Positions 54,538 to 63,609 are shown, counted from the stretch's first letter. The stretch: 64,000 nt of DNA from Vibrio sp. Of7-15 (GCF_022347565.1 NZ_JAKRGH010000012.1:79086-143085), one strand, 5' to 3'. A program made the numbers and translations. Notes: generated by a model from the sequence alone, not told the origin.

Positions 54538-55347
54538 TTATTTACAGTCGTTAATTGGTTGAAAGCTAAAATTTTTATATTCTGCACTGAAGTGTTTCTT
54601 CTCAGATTGAAAGATACCGGCCCACTGGGAAATATCTGGTGACGTTAACCATACATTTGTCATGACTTTTAGCTGGCTGTCTGAGGCTGAAGGAATGGGA
54701 TCTTGGTCATCATCAAAAACCTGATGAACAAGCTTATGATCAACAAACCACTGAATGTAGTCGGGGGCCCAGACAATACGGTAATGATGGAAGTCGAGCG
54801 ACGCGTCGAAGTCTAAATAGATTAGGGTTGCGTGGTCATTGAGGTAATCATCGTCATTGGTCCAGAAATTAACTTGGAGGAGATTGGTGTTATTACCTAA
54901 AAACTCAATATCAATTTCGTTATGTTGCCCATTACTGGTCCGGTTTCTGTCGTAGGGACCAGCAAAGAGAAAGAAAGAAGAAACAACACCAGAGGTGGCA
55001 ATGGGTTTCATTTCTATGTCAAAGCAGCCGTAGCCGTAAAAGCGGTTACTTCTTAATTCTCCTGACCGATAGTGCAGCCCGTCGGAATTTTTTTTTGTTT
55101 TGGATAAGGTGATCCGCATTTGTTGTTTTTGAAAAGAGATGGCTTTTTCACTCCATCGATTCATAAAAGGAAACCCGTTGCTCCAACCATCGGCTTTAGA
55201 CCACAACTCGGAATTAAAATTGGAAAGTGTATCTTGATGTTGGCATTGCGGACTGAAAATATCACAATGATCATTAGCTAATGTAAAAGGTGAATATAAA
55301 CACCATGAAATGAAAGGTAATTTAGATAACCACATCTTAAAATTCAT
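54538..55347 (-). CDS. Glycoside hydrolase family 16 (beta-glucanase-like)
   Basis: The 269-residue exported protein has an N-terminal signal (to about residue 25, 'PFTLAND') and the GH16 jelly-roll. The catalytic motif E-I-D-I-E is at 144-148 ('HNEIDIEFLG'; nucleophile E144, acid/base E148), and 'RSGELRSNRFYGYGCFDIEMKP' precedes it. GH16 enzymes cut beta-1,3/1,4-glucans, agar-type galactans or related polymers, or transfer chains. The specificity cannot be read from sequence. It sits between a REC-TPR gene and a DUF3131 gene, divergent from a type I secretion operon, which points to processing of an exported polysaccharide. Confidence 0.85.
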   Translation of the reverse strand: MNFKMWLSKLPFISWCLYSPFTLANDHCDIFSPQCQHQDTLSNFNSELWSKADGWSNGFPFMNRWSEKAISFQKQQMRITLSKTKKNSDGLHYRSGELRSNRFYGYGCFDIEMKPIATSGVVSSFFLFAGPYDRNRTSNGQHNEIDIEFLGNNTNLLQVNFWTNDDDYLNDHATLIYLDFDASLDFHHYRIVWAPDYIQWFVDHKLVHQVFDDDQDPIPSASDSQLKVMTNVWLTSPDISQWAGIFQSEKKHFSAEYKNFSFQPINDCK

Positions 55348-55419
55348 ACGACTGATCTTAATATATCTAATAAATGAATATAAATTGTAGTTAAGAAAAA
55401 TGTTTTTAGTATCTAAATA

Positions 55420-56937
55420 TTAATTTGTTGTCTGGTTATATGTATATAGAGGTGTATTATTTCTAACTTTATACCACAGAGATGTTAATATAAGGGACTG
55501 AGTGTTTACATTAAAGGCGGTATTAATTGTGCCATCCGAATATTTTCCTGTTGGAATTGATTTATAAGGCTGACTTATTCTAACTACTTCTTTGTTCGCT
55601 TTATCAGATAATTCATCTTGAAATATTACACTTAAACTAAAAGCCATTTTATTACTAAAAGTTTGAGGGTTTTTTACTTTTTTTCCTGTGGGTGTTGTGC
55701 TGTGCCAAGTTTTGTTCTGGTAAAAAATATTATTATATGAAAACCAAGGGGCTCGGTTCATGGCATCTTCAGCAAAAAACCAGAGTTGATTTTTCTTCTT
55801 ATATTGCTCTTCGTGAAGTTCATAAAGAGGCAGAAGCTGATTCCACCACTCGTCGGTAAAACCAAATTCAATTTGATAGAGCACATAAGGATCAAGTGTA
55901 AAAAAAGGCAGGTTTCGATCATCAATATACAGCTGCTGATTTTCTAAAGAGATCTGCTTAATGTTGTTGCTCGGCTTATTATCATTTAACGGAATACCTT
56001 GAATTTGATACCCTTTTTGTGCGTATTGTAGATAGCCAAGCCGACCTTCCTGCCGATAAAACTGCTTTTCTCCCGTATTCTTTTCTCCAAATAAGCTGTT
56101 GTTATGTACTGCATGGTTTAAGCTCCATTGGCTTTTGATGGCCTCAACTTGAAGGGTAAACTCTGGTCTGTATTGTGTTGTTATGTCTAGCCAAATGAGT
56201 AACCGACCAATGTCTAGCGCTGACCAGCCATTGCCTTGTAACTTGCTGCTACTCATTCTTCCCGAGGGCTGGCCTGTTTGTGTGTTGTATTGTCGGTTTG
56301 GTAACTGCTGTTTGTAGAGTGGAATATTCTGCAGTGTATTCAACATTTTTTTAATGTGCTGGGTTACGAGATCCGTAGGCATAAGTGAGAGTTGCTCTAG
56401 TGCTAAAACAGCCGCTAGCGCACTGGCGAGATCCCACATTGTGGTGTGTGGATAGCCATCCACAGAATTGACAAACCCAGTATTTTCTTGCCAGTTCCAC
56501 TTTATGTAGTTGTAAGCTTTTTGTGCTAATTCGAGATCGGAGGGGGTTAAGAGATCTAAATTGTTTTCTGTTAACACCATGGGTGGCAATAGTGAGTGTT
56601 CTGTTATTTCAATAGGCGTAATAGGGTTGATCACCACCGTGTCTTGAGTGTTATCAGAAGTAGGAATGTCAGGCAGTGTGTCTATTGGTATTGAGGCTGG
56701 CGTGATTGCACGTCTTTGATACGTGACAGGTGCAGGTGTTTCTTGTTCGTAGGGCTGAACAATGGCTCTTTGGCTGCTTAAACTGGTGGTTTTAGATTCG
56801 GCACCTTGGGTGCTGTTCGTTTCGCTGGCACGAGCGGGTTGCAGCGTTATTCCGCCAATTAAGAAGCCAATAAATAAAAAATGATGAACAGCCTGAGCCT
56901 GCATATCCTTATGTTGCTCCTGTGTGCGTTGCTTCAT
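55420..56937 (-). CDS. DUF3131 exported protein
   Basis: The 505-residue protein has an N-terminal membrane or signal segment (about 18-37, 'HFLFIGFLIGGITLQPARA'), a low-complexity linker rich in T, P and S (about 40-125), and the DUF3131 domain ('LTPSDLELAQKAYNYIKWNWQENTGFVNSVDGYPHTTMWDLASALAAVLALEQL', then 'LQGNGWSALDIGRLLIWLDI'). DUF3131 proteins have an alpha/alpha barrel like glucoamylases and are often encoded next to exopolysaccharide genes, but their reaction is not established. It is the first gene of the leftward arm, divergent from the ABC exporter. Confidence 0.8.
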   Translation of the reverse strand: MKQRTQEQHKDMQAQAVHHFLFIGFLIGGITLQPARASETNSTQGAESKTTSLSSQRAIVQPYEQETPAPVTYQRRAITPASIPIDTLPDIPTSDNTQDTVVINPITPIEITEHSLLPPMVLTENNLDLLTPSDLELAQKAYNYIKWNWQENTGFVNSVDGYPHTTMWDLASALAAVLALEQLSLMPTDLVTQHIKKMLNTLQNIPLYKQQLPNRQYNTQTGQPSGRMSSSKLQGNGWSALDIGRLLIWLDITTQYRPEFTLQVEAIKSQWSLNHAVHNNSLFGEKNTGEKQFYRQEGRLGYLQYAQKGYQIQGIPLNDNKPSNNIKQISLENQQLYIDDRNLPFFTLDPYVLYQIEFGFTDEWWNQLLPLYELHEEQYKKKNQLWFFAEDAMNRAPWFSYNNIFYQNKTWHSTTPTGKKVKNPQTFSNKMAFSLSVIFQDELSDKANKEVVRISQPYKSIPTGKYSDGTINTAFNVNTQSLILTSLWYKVRNNTPLYTYNQTTN

Positions 56938-57062
56938 ATCTTTTGATGAGTATACCCAGCCTTAAGAGGGAGAATCAAACTGTTATTAATATCATGTTAT
57001 TTAATCAATTTATGCTAGGAACAACCCATTATACTTCTATAATAATATGAAACTTAAATCTT

Positions 57063-58856
57063 ATGGTGGTGGTTTTGTATAAAGGAAATGTACAAGAGGT
57101 TTTCTCAGGGTGTAAACGGGATTTAAGCGCGGCTTTCGTGTTTAGCCTCGCTATTAATTTTTTGGTGCTCACGTTACCTTTATACAGTTTGCAATTGTTT
57201 GATCGGGTCTTGAGTAGCTTAAGTTTAGATACACTGTTTTATTTATTGGCGATTGCGGTTTTTTTGATTGTTTGTCAAGCCGTAATAGAGCATGTCCGAA
57301 CCTTACTCTTGCAAAAAGTTGGCTTGAAATTAGACACCTTACTCAGCCCCATTTTATTGTCTTCGGACATCCACCGTTCGGCTCAAAAAAATCAAATTGA
57401 TAAACAAGGGTTACATGATTTATCGGAGTTGAAACGCTTTTTTGTCACGCCTTCTACCTCTGCGGTGTTTGATATTCCTTGGATCCCTTTCTTCCTTATT
57501 ATTTTGTTTTTACTGCACCCTTACATTGGTTTGATCACCATTTCAGGCATGGTGTTATTTTCCACTCTGGCTGTGGTCATGATGTATGCGGCCCGGCAAT
57601 CTAGTGAGCAGGCACGCAGCTTGGTCAGTAAAAGCAGTACAGAGATGGATGAATATTTGAGAAATGCCGCTACGGTGCGTGCAATGGGGATGGCTGAAAG
57701 TGTGCAAGTGCAATGGGGGAATAAAAACCGCCAGCTATCAACATTGTTATTGAGTGTGAATGAGCGAACAGGGCAGCTTATGTCTATTAGTCGTTTTGTT
57801 CGTAATGTGCTGCAAGTCACCGTACTTACTGTTGGGGTATGGCTGGTTATTCAGCAAGAACTTGGCACAGGAGCCATTATTGCCAGTTCGATTATTATGT
57901 CTCGGGTGATGATGCCTTTTGAGCTTGCTGTGAGTGGTTGGAAAGGCTGGTATAGCGCTTATTGTGCCTATATAAGATTAAGGAAATTTGGCTCAGTCAA
58001 TCACGAATACTCAGGGCAAACAAAAACAGAGTTACCAATACCCAGTGGTGAGTTGCTGCTGACAAATGTAGGGCTCAAGTTTGAGGCGCATTTGGCTCCT
58101 GTTCTTCAAAATATCAGCTTTAAGTTAGGTGCTGGTAATGCATTAGCCATTATGGGCAACAGTGGCTCAGGAAAGTCCACCTTGGCTGCCTTGATCATGG
58201 GTATCCATAAGCCTTCGATGGGGAGCATTAAAATTGATGGTGCAGCCGTAGAACTATGGCCTGAGGAGCAGTTTGGTAAACACATTGGTTACTTGCCCCA
58301 AGAAGTTGGATTACTTACTGGTACGGTTGCCGAAAACATTTGTCGCTTTACTAACGCGCCTGCAGAAGAGGTTGTACATGCTGCGCGCTTGGCCTGTATT
58401 CACGAGCTTATTATTTCGCTGCCGAATGGCTACGACACTTATATTGGCGAAGGTGGATTGCGGCTTTCTGGCGGCCAAAAACAGCGGATTGGTTTAGCGA
58501 GAGCGATTTTTTCGAACCCGACTTTGTTGGTATTGGATGAACCAAATTCTAACTTGGATCCAGAAGGAGAAGTGGCATTAGCCATCGTATTGCAGTACTG
58601 CAAAGAGAATGAAATTACCGTGGTTATGATCAGTCATCGTCCTGGCTTCTTACGTCAGATGGATTGGGTGATTGTGTTAAAAGATGGAAAAATAGCAAAA
58701 GCGGGCACCAGCGATAAGTTTGTGAGCCATCACGCTGACTCTGAGGGGAATGCTCAGTTAGCCAAGCAACAGAAAGTAGTGAAACCGCAGAAAATGGGCC
58801 AGCAACAAAAAGAAAAAACAGCCCCAGCCAGAGAAAAAGGAGAAGTGAATGGGTAA
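57063..58856 (+). CDS. Type I secretion ABC transporter (PrtD type)
   Basis: The 597-residue protein has an N-terminal membrane domain (about 20-310, six helices) without a C39 peptidase domain, then an ATPase domain (about 335-560): Walker A 'GNSGSGKSTLA', signature 'LRLSGGQKQRIGLARAI', Walker B 'LLVLDEPNSNLD' and the H-loop 'MISHRP'. The PrtD group exports proteins with uncleaved C-terminal signals. An unusual basic tail follows (about 565-597, many Q and K). The gene overlaps the HlyD-type gene by 8 bases. No TolC homologue or RTX-type substrate is in the window. Confidence 0.88.
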   Translation: MVVVLYKGNVQEVFSGCKRDLSAAFVFSLAINFLVLTLPLYSLQLFDRVLSSLSLDTLFYLLAIAVFLIVCQAVIEHVRTLLLQKVGLKLDTLLSPILLSSDIHRSAQKNQIDKQGLHDLSELKRFFVTPSTSAVFDIPWIPFFLIILFLLHPYIGLITISGMVLFSTLAVVMMYAARQSSEQARSLVSKSSTEMDEYLRNAATVRAMGMAESVQVQWGNKNRQLSTLLLSVNERTGQLMSISRFVRNVLQVTVLTVGVWLVIQQELGTGAIIASSIIMSRVMMPFELAVSGWKGWYSAYCAYIRLRKFGSVNHEYSGQTKTELPIPSGELLLTNVGLKFEAHLAPVLQNISFKLGAGNALAIMGNSGSGKSTLAALIMGIHKPSMGSIKIDGAAVELWPEEQFGKHIGYLPQEVGLLTGTVAENICRFTNAPAEEVVHAARLACIHELIISLPNGYDTYIGEGGLRLSGGQKQRIGLARAIFSNPTLLVLDEPNSNLDPEGEVALAIVLQYCKENEITVVMISHRPGFLRQMDWVIVLKDGKIAKAGTSDKFVSHHADSEGNAQLAKQQKVVKPQKMGQQQKEKTAPAREKGEVNG

Positions 58857-60144
58857 CTCTTTTGATACAACTTCTCTGATCCGTTTTGGGTTTGTTTTTA
58901 TTTTTCTCACTATAGGGGGCTTTTTGTTGTGGGCCATGAACGCACCGCTCAGTTCTGCCTCGTTGGCTGAAGGTAAACTGGTGGTGGAATCGCAGCGTAA
59001 AAAAGTGCAGCACCTTGAAGGTGGGCAGGTAAAAGCCATTTATGTGAAAGAAGGGGATAGAGTAAAAGCTGGTGATGTGCTCATGGCTTTTTCGAACAGC
59101 AAAGCTGAATCTGACTATCACCGTTTATTCCTTCATATGATTTCTCTGCAAGCGCAGCATGATCGTTTAGATGCTGAGTTAAATAACCAGAAAACGATCA
59201 CTTGGAGTACATCAGACATTGAAGAGATAGATCCAGCAGAGCTGAGTAATATTTTAAGCTCTCATGAGCTTCAGCATCAGCAGGCCATGCTACAGAAAGG
59301 CTTGCGAGAAGCGCAATACAAGCAACAGCGACGTTCATTAGAAGAGCAGCGACGAGGTATCCGGTTTCAACTTCAGGCGGTAAAACGTCAGATGGATTTG
59401 GTTAATCAAGAAGTGGAAATGACTCGTGGTTTGAGTGAAAAAGGGTTTGTCTCTAAGACTCGATTACTTGAACTGCAACGCCATCAGGCTCGTATTGATG
59501 CCCAGCAAGCGGAGCTCAATGTTGATATTGATGGTTTATCTCGCCAGCTAGTGGCATTGGAGCAAAGTTTTACCAGTGAAACTGCAGAGCTAACCCAAGA
59601 GGTGACAGCACAATTGGGTCAAATTGAAAAAGAGTTGCGCGATGTAAAGCAAGCTTTAGCGGCCGCGCGTGATGTACGTTCTCGTGTGGTGATCCGCAGT
59701 GAGCATTCAGGAACGGTGGTGGGCTTAAATGTTCATAGTGTCGGTGGTGTGGTGAATGCGGGTGATGTGATCATGGAAATTGTGCCCGACAGCGATGAGT
59801 TGATCGTAGAGGCGCTGATTAAGCCAGAAGACATTGATTCCGTCTATCAGGGGCAAGCAGCCAAAGTTCGTTTAAGTGCTTATAATATCCGCCGTATTCA
59901 GCCTGTGAGCGGAGAAGTCGTTCATGTGGCCGCTGATTTATTACTTCCCAAAAGAGCGAACCAAACTCCCGGTTACTTAGTGAAAGTAAAGTTAAGTAAT
60001 ACAGAAATACAGCAACTGCCGAATGTGAAGTTATACCCTGGCATGCCCACGGAAGTGTTCATCTTGTTAGAAGAACAAACAGTATGGGATTACTTAACAG
60101 AGCCATTGCTGAGTTCATATTACCGATCATTTCGAGAATCATAA
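58849..60144 (+). CDS. HlyD-family membrane fusion protein
   Basis: The 431-residue protein has one N-terminal membrane helix (about 10-32), a biotinyl-lipoyl half ('KLVVESQRKKVQHLEGGQVKAIYVKEGDRVKAGDVLMAF'), a long coiled coil (about 100-260), a second lipoyl half ('VVIRSEHSGTVVGLNVHSVGGVVNAGDVIMEIVPDSD') and the beta-barrel region near 320-410. It bridges the ABC transporter to an outer-membrane channel in type I secretion. It overlaps the ABC gene. Confidence 0.9.
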   Translation: MGNSFDTTSLIRFGFVFIFLTIGGFLLWAMNAPLSSASLAEGKLVVESQRKKVQHLEGGQVKAIYVKEGDRVKAGDVLMAFSNSKAESDYHRLFLHMISLQAQHDRLDAELNNQKTITWSTSDIEEIDPAELSNILSSHELQHQQAMLQKGLREAQYKQQRRSLEEQRRGIRFQLQAVKRQMDLVNQEVEMTRGLSEKGFVSKTRLLELQRHQARIDAQQAELNVDIDGLSRQLVALEQSFTSETAELTQEVTAQLGQIEKELRDVKQALAAARDVRSRVVIRSEHSGTVVGLNVHSVGGVVNAGDVIMEIVPDSDELIVEALIKPEDIDSVYQGQAAKVRLSAYNIRRIQPVSGEVVHVAADLLLPKRANQTPGYLVKVKLSNTEIQQLPNVKLYPGMPTEVFILLEEQTVWDYLTEPLLSSYYRSFRES

Positions 60145-60161
60145 GAGGGGGGGAAATACTT

Positions 60162-61028
60162 ATGAATGAAGACGTGAATATGAAAAGTACAGAGGCATCA
60201 TCCAAGCCGACTCAATTAACGTGGAAGATGAAAGTATTACTGCTTTGTGTGTGCATTATTACCGCTCAAGGGGCCTTCATAGGGTGGCATGTTGTACAAG
60301 GTTATACTCCATCGAAAGACGTACTGGCACTGAAGTCCTCGTTAAAATCGGCGCAGGAGCAGGTAGATTTTAATGAAAAAGAGATAGAAAAATTGCAGCT
60401 TAGAGTCGTGGAAACAGAAGCTAAATTAGTGGAAGTGCAACAAAAAAAGCTTCATCTTCAGTCAATGTTAGATAAACAGCGGGAATTGGAATTCAGTTTA
60501 CGAACAGAAATCCAAGGCTTGCTTGACACTCAAACCTCCTCTACTCGTGAAGCTGACGATTTGCGTGATTCACTGAATAAGCTAAAACGTAATTACCAGC
60601 GAGATTTAGCCAATCAACTCAAAAAAGAAAAGGCCAAAGTTCGTCAATTACAGGTACAGCTAAAAGGTGAACTGGCATCAGCAAAAATTCGTCACCATCA
60701 ATTGAATGAAAAGATTGCAGAGGTTGACGAATGGGAAAAGCAAAAAGCAGGCTTTGAGAAAAAATACACAGATTCTGCGCAACAAGCGGAAAAAGAACGC
60801 AGAATTGATGAGCTAATGAGTAAGTTCAATCAACTTCAAGTGGATTTAAGTACAGTGAATGAATGCGATAAAGATTACCTCTATCGTTACAACGAAGCCA
60901 AAAGCGTTCTTAACCACATACGTACATTTATCCAGCAACATGAAATGAATCAAGAATACTATTTTTTCGTGATTTCTAATGACACATCCATTAGCGCTCA
61001 GAATCGGACGTTATGCGTAGAAAGTTAA
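60162..61028 (+). CDS. Membrane-anchored coiled-coil protein of the secretion operon
   Basis: I do not recognise this 288-residue protein. A cytoplasmic start of about 25 residues is followed by one membrane helix ('MKVLLLCVCIITAQGAFIGWHVV', about 24-46) and then a long coiled coil (about 58-230), heavy in K, E, Q and L with heptad spacing. The C-terminus has two cysteines ('VNECDKDYLYRY', 'RTLCVES'). ATG 60162 is chosen for the G-rich ribosome site with a run of seven G (60147-60153); the frame's earlier ATG 60084 is inside the HlyD gene. By position it is the third component of the exporter, perhaps a spacer or partner of the adaptor. A terminator follows. Confidence 0.7.
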   Translation: MNEDVNMKSTEASSKPTQLTWKMKVLLLCVCIITAQGAFIGWHVVQGYTPSKDVLALKSSLKSAQEQVDFNEKEIEKLQLRVVETEAKLVEVQQKKLHLQSMLDKQRELEFSLRTEIQGLLDTQTSSTREADDLRDSLNKLKRNYQRDLANQLKKEKAKVRQLQVQLKGELASAKIRHHQLNEKIAEVDEWEKQKAGFEKKYTDSAQQAEKERRIDELMSKFNQLQVDLSTVNECDKDYLYRYNEAKSVLNHIRTFIQQHEMNQEYYFFVISNDTSISAQNRTLCVES

Positions 61029-61060
61029 TGGTGCTGAGTGAGTAAAATGGAGTGAGATAA

Positions 61061-61093
61061 ACAATGCCAATCGGGGGGATTGGCATTGTTTTT
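61061..61093. terminator. Bidirectional intrinsic terminator
   Basis: ACAATGCCAATC pairs perfectly with GATTGGCATTGT around a loop of five G, with T-runs on both sides. It ends the secretion operon and, on the other strand, the isochorismatase gene. Confidence 0.92.
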
Positions 61094-61146
61094 ACAGAGC
61101 CTGAGTTCAGGTTACTTAGATTCTGGTGACATTGGGTTTAAGGAAT

Positions 61147-61671
61147 TTAGGCGAATGCGTTGTCAATACTGAGCATTTCGATACCGCGAACTTGCATTGA
61201 ATCTACAGCTAATGTATGAGTAATTGGGTCGATGGTACAACAACACTCTTCAATGACTTTCGGGTTGTATTTTTCAGCCGCTGGAGACAGTGCTGTATGA
61301 GTGATGCAATTGTGAGTCATCATGCCTGTTAATAGAATCTCTTCTACGCCCATCTCCTGCAATAGCGCCTCAAGGTTTGTTTTCTCAAAACAATCAGCAT
61401 GACGTTTAACAACAATAGGAGAGTTAGGTGCTGCTGCCATAATGTCTATATGGATCTCTGCGCCATAGGAGTTGTCATAAAAGAATAGACCTTCGCCCAG
61501 CTCTGGTGAGACAAGATGCTGAATATGAATAATGGGAATGTTTTTCTCGGTAGCAATGGTAATCGCTTTTAGGTTTTTAGCTGTTGTGACTTCAGGCTGA
61601 TAAAGAGGGTATTTGCCTTCTTCGAAGTAGTCATTTTGGATGTCGATCACAATGAGTGCTTGTTTAGTCAT
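61147..61671 (-). CDS. Isochorismatase-family cysteine hydrolase
   Basis: The 174-residue protein has the catalytic triad of the family: D10 ('VIDIQNDYF'), K89 ('VVKRHADCF') and C122 ('MMTHNCITHTAL'), with a cis-peptide-type 'GMMTHNC' loop. These enzymes hydrolyse amides such as nicotinamide or act on isochorismate; small members of this size are often called nicotinamidase-related. The substrate is not clear. It is divergent from a GlxA-type regulator, which probably controls it. Confidence 0.85.
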   Translation of the reverse strand: MTKQALIVIDIQNDYFEEGKYPLYQPEVTTAKNLKAITIATEKNIPIIHIQHLVSPELGEGLFFYDNSYGAEIHIDIMAAAPNSPIVVKRHADCFEKTNLEALLQEMGVEEILLTGMMTHNCITHTALSPAAEKYNPKVIEECCCTIDPITHTLAVDSMQVRGIEMLSIDNAFA

Positions 61672-61764
61672 GGTGTATTCTCTTCGGTGTTTTGTGTTTA
61701 TGTGCTCATTATGTGTTGTTTGAATTACGTTAACGAGAGTCTAAAATGACACGTAAGAAGGCAA

Positions 61765-62727
61765 ATGCGACAATATTTTACAGAGATGAAAACAGTAGAG
61801 ATTACAGTCATAAACTACCCCACAGCCAGCCAATCAGCAGTGCATGGATTGGCGGAAACAATGATGTTAACTAACACGATTTGTCAGCAGCTGGATGTGT
61901 CAGTGAGGTTTCATGTAAATATTCATACCTTGGAGGAGCTTGACCTTGAAAGAGGTGTACAGGCTGTGGTGCTGCCCCCTTGTATTAGTGACGATTTCTA
62001 TACAAGAGAGCACACGATGCTAAATCGATACCTTTCAACAATGAAGCAACAAGGGGCTGTACTTGCATCTGCGTGTGTTGGCGCGTTTATTTTGGCAAGC
62101 GGGGGCTTCTTAGATAACAAGTTTTGTACGACTCATTGGCGGCTTAGTGAATCTTTTCGAACTGAGTTTCCGAACGTAAAATTGAACGACAATGCCATCG
62201 TGGTCAATGAAGGGAGCGTAATCACCGCTGGTGGCCGTATGGCATGGCTTGATCTTGTCTTTGAGGTTATTTCGTTATTCTCTTCTCCTGCAATCGCACA
62301 ACAATTATCCAAAGAAATGGTGATTGATATTGGCTACCGTGAACAACGGTTTTATCATCAATTTATTCCCAAACGAGACCATGGGGATGAGCTTGTTCTG
62401 AAAGTACAAAATTACTTGGAGGAGCATTATGCGAAGCCTTTATCCATGGCGGCGATAGCCGAGCGCTATTTTGTGAGTTCTCGTACTCTGCAAAGGCGGT
62501 TTACCAAAACATTAGGCTCGACATTGGTTCAATATTTACAAAAGCTACGTTTGCATAATGCTTGTCAATTAATTGAACTCACCAAAAAAGGGATATCTGA
62601 AATTTCTTATGAGGTGGGATACCAAGATGTGAGCGCTTTTAGAAAAACTTTTGTACGAGAGTACGGCCTTACCCCTACTGAATTTAGAAAACGATTTAGT
62701 ACAGATTCAGTCACTGAAATGGAATAA
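61765..62727 (+). CDS. GlxA-type regulator: DJ-1/PfpI domain plus AraC DNA-binding domain
   Basis: The 320-residue protein has a DJ-1/PfpI-like N-terminal half (about 8-185; the nucleophile-elbow region is 'LASACVGAFILASGGFLDNKFCTTHWRL') and two AraC-type helix-turn-helix motifs in the C-terminal part (about 215-315: 'LSMAAIAERYFVSSRTLQRRFTKTLG' and 'EISYEVGYQDVSAFRKTF'). Such regulators often sense amines or amino acids. The start is uncertain: ATG 61765 has AAGG only 3 bases upstream; ATG 61786 (MKTVEIT) matches the usual N-terminus. It is divergent from the hydrolase gene. Confidence 0.88.
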   Translation: MRQYFTEMKTVEITVINYPTASQSAVHGLAETMMLTNTICQQLDVSVRFHVNIHTLEELDLERGVQAVVLPPCISDDFYTREHTMLNRYLSTMKQQGAVLASACVGAFILASGGFLDNKFCTTHWRLSESFRTEFPNVKLNDNAIVVNEGSVITAGGRMAWLDLVFEVISLFSSPAIAQQLSKEMVIDIGYREQRFYHQFIPKRDHGDELVLKVQNYLEEHYAKPLSMAAIAERYFVSSRTLQRRFTKTLGSTLVQYLQKLRLHNACQLIELTKKGISEISYEVGYQDVSAFRKTFVREYGLTPTEFRKRFSTDSVTEME

Positions 62728-62831
62728 AGGGTAATTTCAGTCATATTAACGGCGCACAGATTAGACTGTATCCCTCAATTTAATTTCTATATTTAACATG
62801 GGCTTGGGATAAAAACTGAATGGAACCAGCT

Positions 62832-62952
62832 ATGCGTAAATTAGTGGACTTATTTTGTCATGTAGCTCATTTTTGCCAGGCTTTTCTACCTCAGAGGTAA
62901 AAGTGGAGAGCGTAAGTACAACCGGAAAGGACGAATGGGAAAATCAGTCTGA
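62832..62952 (+). pseudogene. IS982-family transposase remnant (N-terminal piece, frameshifted)
   Basis: Translation from ATG 62832 gives MRKLVDLFCHVAHFCQAFLP and then hits a stop; the +1 frame continues as 'GKSGERKYNRKGRMGKSV' before another stop at 62950-62952. Both parts read like the N-terminus of IS982 transposases, in which a short 'VDDFC..F.P' stretch is followed by 'R.RKGRM.LSE'. It is an internally shifted fragment with no catalytic residues. Family call from recalled pattern, so moderate certainty. Confidence 0.45.
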
Positions 62953-62979
62953 GCTGAAAAAATCTAGCTCAGATTTAAC

Positions 62980-63014
62980 CTGACAGGAACCATATAAAAA
63001 GTGGTAACTGTCAG
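62980..63014. repeat. 7-bp inverted repeat near the IS remnant
   Basis: CTGACAG (62980-62986) and CTGTCAG (63008-63014) are inverted copies, 21 bases apart. They may be ends of a vanished element or a weak terminator of the 63037-63609 gene (on the minus strand). No firm identity. Confidence 0.4.
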
Positions 63015-63036
63015 ATCAAGTCGGGATTAGTATATT

Positions 63037-63609
63037 TTATCTTTCAAATATAATAAAGCTAAGTGCTGTCGTTCCACCATTGACATACTCTACTTCACGC
63101 CAATCTTGTAATTCCCATTGCCGTTTAACTTTTGTATAGGTTTTTTCTAACCCGCTTTCTGTATATCTGATAGGAAGACGAACTTTCACAAATTTAGTTT
63201 TTGAATCAAGATGCTTTATAAAATACTTTGATACAACTAACGTAAGGAATAGAGCTGAAAATATCAGTACAAAAATACACCAGAGGCTTTTCACACTTGC
63301 TAAATAAAAGCCGAATGTTAAAAGAGAGACACCTATAACCTCCAAGGTAGTTCCTTCAACAACAGTTGCTGTTTTAATACTCTCTTTTTTATGATTCTTT
63401 AAAGGTTTTGGTTTATTTTTATACTTTTCAATCACCTCATTTGCTATCTCTTCAGCTTCTTCACGAGACATTCCTGTAACTTCGCAGATAGACTCTAATG
63501 TTGAATTCAGTGCACCTTCATCAACAACATTTTCGTTCTGCTTTTTTTCAAATGCTTTTGCAATAATTTCATTGAGAAGTTGCTGTTCTTTACAATCAGG
63601 GTTACTCAT
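63037..63609 (-). CDS. Unknown two-helix membrane protein (190 residues)
   Basis: I do not recognise this protein. The N-terminal third is acidic and helical ('LLNEIIAKAFEKKQNENVV', 'SICEVTGMSREEAEEIANEVIEKYKNK'), two membrane helices follow (about 87-106 and 107-127), and the C-terminal third is basic ('KTKFVKVRLPIRYTESGLEKTYTKVKRQWELQDWREVEYVNGG'). AT-rich compared with the neighbours. A truncated second copy of its N-terminal helix motif lies just upstream, at 63656-63820. Start ATG 63609. It sits in an IS-rich spot and is probably recently acquired. Confidence 0.6.
   Translation of the reverse strand: MSNPDCKEQQLLNEIIAKAFEKKQNENVVDEGALNSTLESICEVTGMSREEAEEIANEVIEKYKNKPKPLKNHKKESIKTATVVEGTTLEVIGVSLLTFGFYLASVKSLWCIFVLIFSALFLTLVVSKYFIKHLDSKTKFVKVRLPIRYTESGLEKTYTKVKRQWELQDWREVEYVNGGTTALSFIIFER

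Larger units (their letters stand above)
62728..63036. other. 309-base region with transposon remnants
   Basis: After the regulator stop comes an IS982-like fragment (62832-62952), then a CTGACAG/CTGTCAG inverted repeat (62980-63014). No complete gene. Confidence 0.5.

Noticed and set aside
57063..58856. ABC exporter as a peptide (bacteriocin) transporter
   Set aside because: No N-terminal C39 peptidase domain; the protein begins directly with the membrane domain as in PrtD.
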